From Siphonodentalium dalli (taxonomy: Eukaryota; Mollusca; Scaphopoda; Gadilida; Siphonodentaliidae): 64,000 nucleotides of DNA. The notes beneath the pieces are model-generated. The model was given only the letters and a program-made list of their open reading frames with translations, did no database searches and was not told the DNA's origin. Made by a program: the position numbers and the translations under genes. Of this stretch, positions 27,201 to 33,200 are shown piece by piece. Position 1 is the first letter of the stretch, and each line of letters begins with the position of its first letter. The stretch lies in assembly GCA_032622095.1 (NCBI GenBank), contig CP136067.1, positions 93,858,707 to 93,922,706 on the forward strand, read 5' to 3'.

Positions 27201-30200
27201 TGAGTGAGTGAGTTTATTCGGCCCAATGCCCGGGATAGCATAGTAAAGAGCAGAGCCTTATTTCCACTGTGGTCCCGTGAGTCTGATGACTCAAATTTGA
27301 TCCTGTAATTTTGCCTTTTTACCCATGACTTCATCGCCATGGTAGGGTTCTTTAACATGCGCACATTGTTGCATATGGGACAGTCATTAATGTCGGCTCC
27401 CGCTTTGATGGGGTGCCTAGCACAGTGTCATCCCTGGACATGACACCGTAGAGGAGTGGATTTACGAAATGTCTGTTCATGATGCAACTTAGTAGCAAGC
27501 CTCTTAGAAGAAAAAATATATACCCACATCTGTGGGCAATCAGAAATCCTCAGATTTGGTTTTCAGACCAAAGTTTGATTATAGTTAGGTGCCTGGGTGG
27601 ATATGTTCAGCCTTGATAATATGTGATCTAAACTTAGTAATGTTATAAGAACTGTTTGTGTGGTTCGATTACTACCCTGAGTCAGTCTATAATGCTGTTT
27701 GCTGCTGTGGAACTGTGAATTTTTAATGTGTTTTCTTACTATTTTATAGGATTTGGTTAAAGAATTGAAGTCTGAGACGAGTGGTAACTTTGCCACGTTA
27801 TTAGAGGGGTTGTGTTACAGTGCACCTGATTTTGATGCTGTGCAGATCAAGAAGGCTGTTAAGGTAAGGAAGTTCGCATATAGCATACGGTATGAATTCT
27901 CAAGCCATAATTTCCAATTAGCAATATTTGTTCCACGACATTCTGTCAGAGGACTATAGTAATGACCCATTGTCCATCTGGAACTTTGTTCGAGTCTGTA
28001 TACTGTCATTTTTGGTAAAATTTTTTAAAACTTGGCACATATATCAACCAGCATGGGAACCTGCGCACCTGCGATTTTGAGTTCGGTCAGTCTCATTTTG
28101 ACAGAGTTTTTGCCATTTTTTTTACATAATCGTACATCCTGGGACGCATCTTTTGTCCAAGCATGTATTCCGTCATTTTCCAGTCAATTATTTTTAAACT
28201 TGGCACATATGTCAACCAGCGTGGGCACCTGCGCACTTGCGATTTTTAGTTCAGTTGGAGTCATTTATGATTTACTGCCCTTTATCAACCATAAATCCTT
28301 CAAACCTGTCACCTTTGTCAGGGGACATTTTGGTCAGCGACCTTTTATTTGTATAGTAATGGACTTTTCCACATATGTCAATCAAATTATTATTAGCTGA
28401 TATAATCCACCAGTTACTGGCTGAGCAGAATTCTTTGTTTACCTGGTTTACCCTCATTTTTCTGTCTGCATATACAGTAATGTCCTAAATAATCGACTCC
28501 TTAACCACATCAGAATTATGGGTAACTTTTCAGGATTTAGTCGGAAATATGGCTTGTTGCCATTCATTGGAAAGCTCTCAGTGAGAGCTGTCCGATGAAT
28601 GGCAACAAGCCATATTTCCGACTAAATCCTGAAAAGTTACCCATAATTCTGCTGTGGTTAAGGAGTCGATTATTTAGGGCATTACTGTACTTTAGTGTTA
28701 AATTGCCTATTTTCAAACAACTTTTTTGTTGTCAAATCATACTCAAATTTAGATTTGTGCAATAATGTTAGAAATTCATTAATGACCTAATCACCTCGGC
28801 TACAGGGACATCCTTAAAAGGAAGACCTTTCACTGAGAGTTAGGAAGCGTATCAGTCTAATCATGGCTTTGAATAATTGACACAGATCGGATCTACCATA
28901 TTACAGTAATATAAGTTATAGTTGTCTTTTAAATTTCAGGGTCTGGGAACTGATGATCAAGCGTTGGTTGAAGTAATTTGTACGAGGACAAATGACCAGA
29001 TCAAAGCATTCAAAGAGTCCTACAAAAACTGTGAGTTTGATGATAGCATGAAACGAAGCCTGGAAATACGGTAATACTCTAAATAATCGATTCCTTAACC
29101 ACAGCAGAATTATGGGTAACTTTTCAGGCTTTAGTTGGAAATATGGCTTGTTGGCATTCATCGGAAAGCTCTCAGTGAGAGCTTTCCGATGAATGGCAAC
29201 AAGCCATATTTCCGACTAAATCCTGAAAAATTACCCATAATTCTGCTGTCGTTAAGGAGTCGATTATTTAGGGCATTACTGTAACTCATATTTTGGTGCT
29301 GGAAAAAATGACAGGCACCAATTGATCTGCGCTGGTCATTAATAATTATGTGCCTGTCAAATAAATTTTTACAAAATATATGACATATGTGTTATGGGAT
29401 AATTAAGGTATCTAATAAATTAAAATTGTTTGCTAAAACTTAGCAAAAAATGAATTTGATTTTCTCTAATTTGGTTGATATCACTTTCTCACTAATAATG
29501 TTGACTATTTTATATTTTATGAATGTGCTAAATATGGCTTTCAATTAAAATGAGCCCTGGTAATAGGTAAACACCAAAAAAATTGAACACTGAAATACAA
29601 AACTCGCCAAGTTAATGTTTACGTAAACATGTGGTGCGTGTTATTCGAAACCCATACCATTTCAAGCATTTTTTATTTGAGCAAATTATTTTGTCAATTT
29701 TAAAACAAAATGTCAGTATTGTTTTCCCTGTGCATAATGACATGTATATTCAAACTTGATAATGACATGTATATTCAAACATCGGTCATTTGGTCATATT
29801 TGGCTGGTCATTGACCGTGACTGGACGCTAATTATTTCCAGACTTGGAGGAAACAAATTCAAAGAAAATGTAAAGCATATGTTATCAATATTCATAACTG
29901 CAGTACCATTTTGTTGAAAAAAAATTATCATTTATAAATGAAATATCTTTTACATGCACTGCAACTGTTTTTTTTATAAGTCTTAAAATGAACTGGCAGG
30001 ATTGATGCTGGCCCAAAATATTTTGTGTCAGAAACATTTATAATTTTTTCAAACATTTTCCTGGAGTTAATTAATGCCTAATCTTACAATAAAACATGAC
30101 GAGTTTGGATTTTGTGACTATCGAGGTGTAAGTTAAACTTGAGATTGTGGAGCTCACAAAACAAAATATTACTATTTTTCAAATGAACTACACATATTGA

Positions 30201-33200
30201 AAAAAATCATTGTTATCTGTTTGTAGTGTATAGCAAAGAACTGGAGGCTGATGTGTCATCAGATACTTCAGGGGACTTCCGAAAACTACTGGTTGGATTG
30301 CTGCAAGCCAATCGTGATGAAAGTAAAGAGTTTGATAGAAACAAAGCGAAACAAGATGCCAAGGCTCTGCTCGATGCTGGAGAAGCTAAGTGGGGCACAG
30401 ACGAGTCAAGATTTAACGTCATCCTTGTCGCCCGCAGCTACGCTCAACTCAGAGCAACATTCCAAGAATACGCAAAACTAGCCAACAAAGATATTGACGA
30501 TACGATAAAGAGCGAGTTGGGTGGGGATGTTAGGGACGGCATGCTGTCTGTCGGTAGGTTTATATACAGATTTCTTTATTGTTTTTTGTATTATTGTCTT
30601 CATATCAGCCATGAGCAATGGGGGGTTGTGCCACATTGTACTGGGCACACTAAAAGGGTACCTTGCCTTGCACACCGGAAGCAATAAATCATGCTAATGA
30701 TATGCACAGACAATCTACTGTCAGAGTAGTTTTAGAACGGTCAGATAGAGAAATAAAACATGAGGGAAACCCAAAAGACTCAATGTTTAGCAAATGATTT
30801 TTTAAACGTTGTGATCCTACATTATTATTATAGAATTATACACATATGTGTTCTTACTTGTATGTGTAGATGGGGGCACTTGAGTCCCTGATAACATGGA
30901 ACTCAAACCAGAAATAGATTGTATATGTCATTGCCAAGCCTGGAAATGGTGTGTCTGTCATTTGCAGAATTAGGTCCCCAGAGGGGTATATTTATTTATG
31001 CTATCCCGCATAGTGGGCTAGCATCACCAAATTCACCCTCTGGGAGCCTCATTCTGTTCAGGCCTCAATCTTATCTTCTGTAAATTAGGGAATATAGAAA
31101 CTGAACAGAAGGGAAAAAATAACTAAAACAATGTTATTTTGAGACCAGAAGATGAGGCCTAAGCAAAATGAGTAAATTTGGTTATGCTAGCCCATTGTGC
31201 AGGGTAGCGTCACTAAATTCACCCAATGGGGACCTCATTCTGCAAATGTCAAGACATTTTTTCCAGACTTGGTCCTTGCAGTAAAATATATCGCGATGGA
31301 GTCGTGCAATTTCTGTGAATATTAATGACTGGTGCTTCCTGAAATTTTGTGAAAACCCTGTGCCAGTGCATTCTCTTATATATGTGAGTCTCCCATAAGG
31401 AGCCTCACATATATAAGAGATTACATTGTCCTAACAATATTACCTTGATCTTGTAACGCAGTGCATTCTCTTAGATATGCGAGACTCCCTATGGGAAAAA
31501 GTTACTAAAAACAATATAAATTTTTGACTAGATGCTTACCAGAAGATGAGGCCTAAGCAGAATGAGGTCCCCAGAGGGTGAATTTAGTGATGCTAGACTG
31601 CTGTGAGGGGTAGCATCACTAAATTCGCCCTCTGTGGACCTCATTCTGCAAGTTACAGATACACTATTTCAAGGCTTGTCCTGGGCCCACTAAAATGATA
31701 CCATGTCTTACACACCAGAAGCAATATATTCTGCTAATGATGGCATTCTGGCTATCAGTAGGTTTATATATGAATTTCTCATTCCATCTTGCATTTTCAA
31801 AATCTCAAGTGTATTATAATCGATATGTTTATCTTCACCAAAATCAACTTTTCAGATTCGATATGCAATAAACTGATGTATGTTAAAGATGATAACATTA
31901 GAATTTAACCCTTTCATCAGTGGAGCTTACTGAAATTTTGCAAAAAACCCTGTGCCAGTGCATTCTCTTATATATGTGAATGTCCCTTAATCTTATATAT
32001 GCGAGCCTTTGCTAGGCTCCCTATGGGAGACTGGCATATATAAGAGAATGCACTGGCACAGGGTCTTTAACACATTCACTGCTGACACCCATTCAATTAC
32101 ATGCAAAAAGTATGAGATAACTCATAGTAGGCAGTGAAAGTGTTAATGCTGTACCAGTGCGGTTCCTGTCATGAAAGGGTTAAACTATATTTCCTAAGAA
32201 CTGACTAATACATCTTATTTTGTTGACAGTGAGGTGTATTCGCAGCAAATCAACACATTTCGCCACAGAACTCCATAAATCAATTAAAGGCCTCGGTACT
32301 GACGATGATACCCTCGTTAGGATAGTCGTATCCCGTAGTGGTGTCGATATGGTGCAAATTAAAGAAGAATTCCAGAAGAATTTCAAGCAGACACTTGGAA
32401 TGTTCATTAAGGTAGGTAGCAATAAATTGGTACAAGGGAAACAAGGGAGACATACTCAGATTGAAGTTCCTAAAAAGGTGAATGATGTGATGGACACCCA
32501 TTGGGGACCTCGATTATGCAATGTGTCATCTGCCAATTTGGGGATATAGAGAATCTATGTGCAGAAGTTTCTCTAGATATTTTATAATAAAGAAACTTTC
32601 CAGAGAAGATGAGGCCTAAGCAGAATGAGATCCCCAGAGGGTGAATTTAGTGATGCTATCCCGCTATGCGGAATAGCATAACTAAATTCACCCTCTGGGG
32701 ATCTGCAAATGACAGGCACCTTATTCTCAGGCCTGAACAATTTCATAAATGTATTTGCCTTGAGATATTTCGGTGAAGTCACTTTGTCTTCATCAGTCTA
32801 CTGTTGACTTATTGGCTGTCACGTGACCATTTGTGTCGGTCATGTGAGAAACATAAGCAACAACTAACTCCCTAATAACCAAACAGGGAGACGTGACTTC
32901 TTCTAATTTGAAACCTCTAGGCTGGTCCCTGATATAGGCCCATACCCATCCAGATAACATAATTAATCAAGTGCCGATTGATAATTAATTTCTAGGGGCT
33001 TTTGGACACTTGATCTATTTATGTGCTCTTTTTGGTGTTACATAGAAAGTAGACTAAATCAACCAACGTATGATAATTTAACACAATAAGCTTGTTGTGA
33101 CAAATACTGCAGATGTATCAGTCCTATTTCATCACCACCCATCACGATGTCAACACCAAATCAGACCAGCGATATCAACATCGAATCGAATCTTGAATAT

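Noticed and set aside
28916-29161. 81-codon minus-strand frame, and the similar one at 54773-54982
   Set aside because: Both translate the arm of the CAGTAATGCCC palindrome. Their similarity to each other comes from the MITE.
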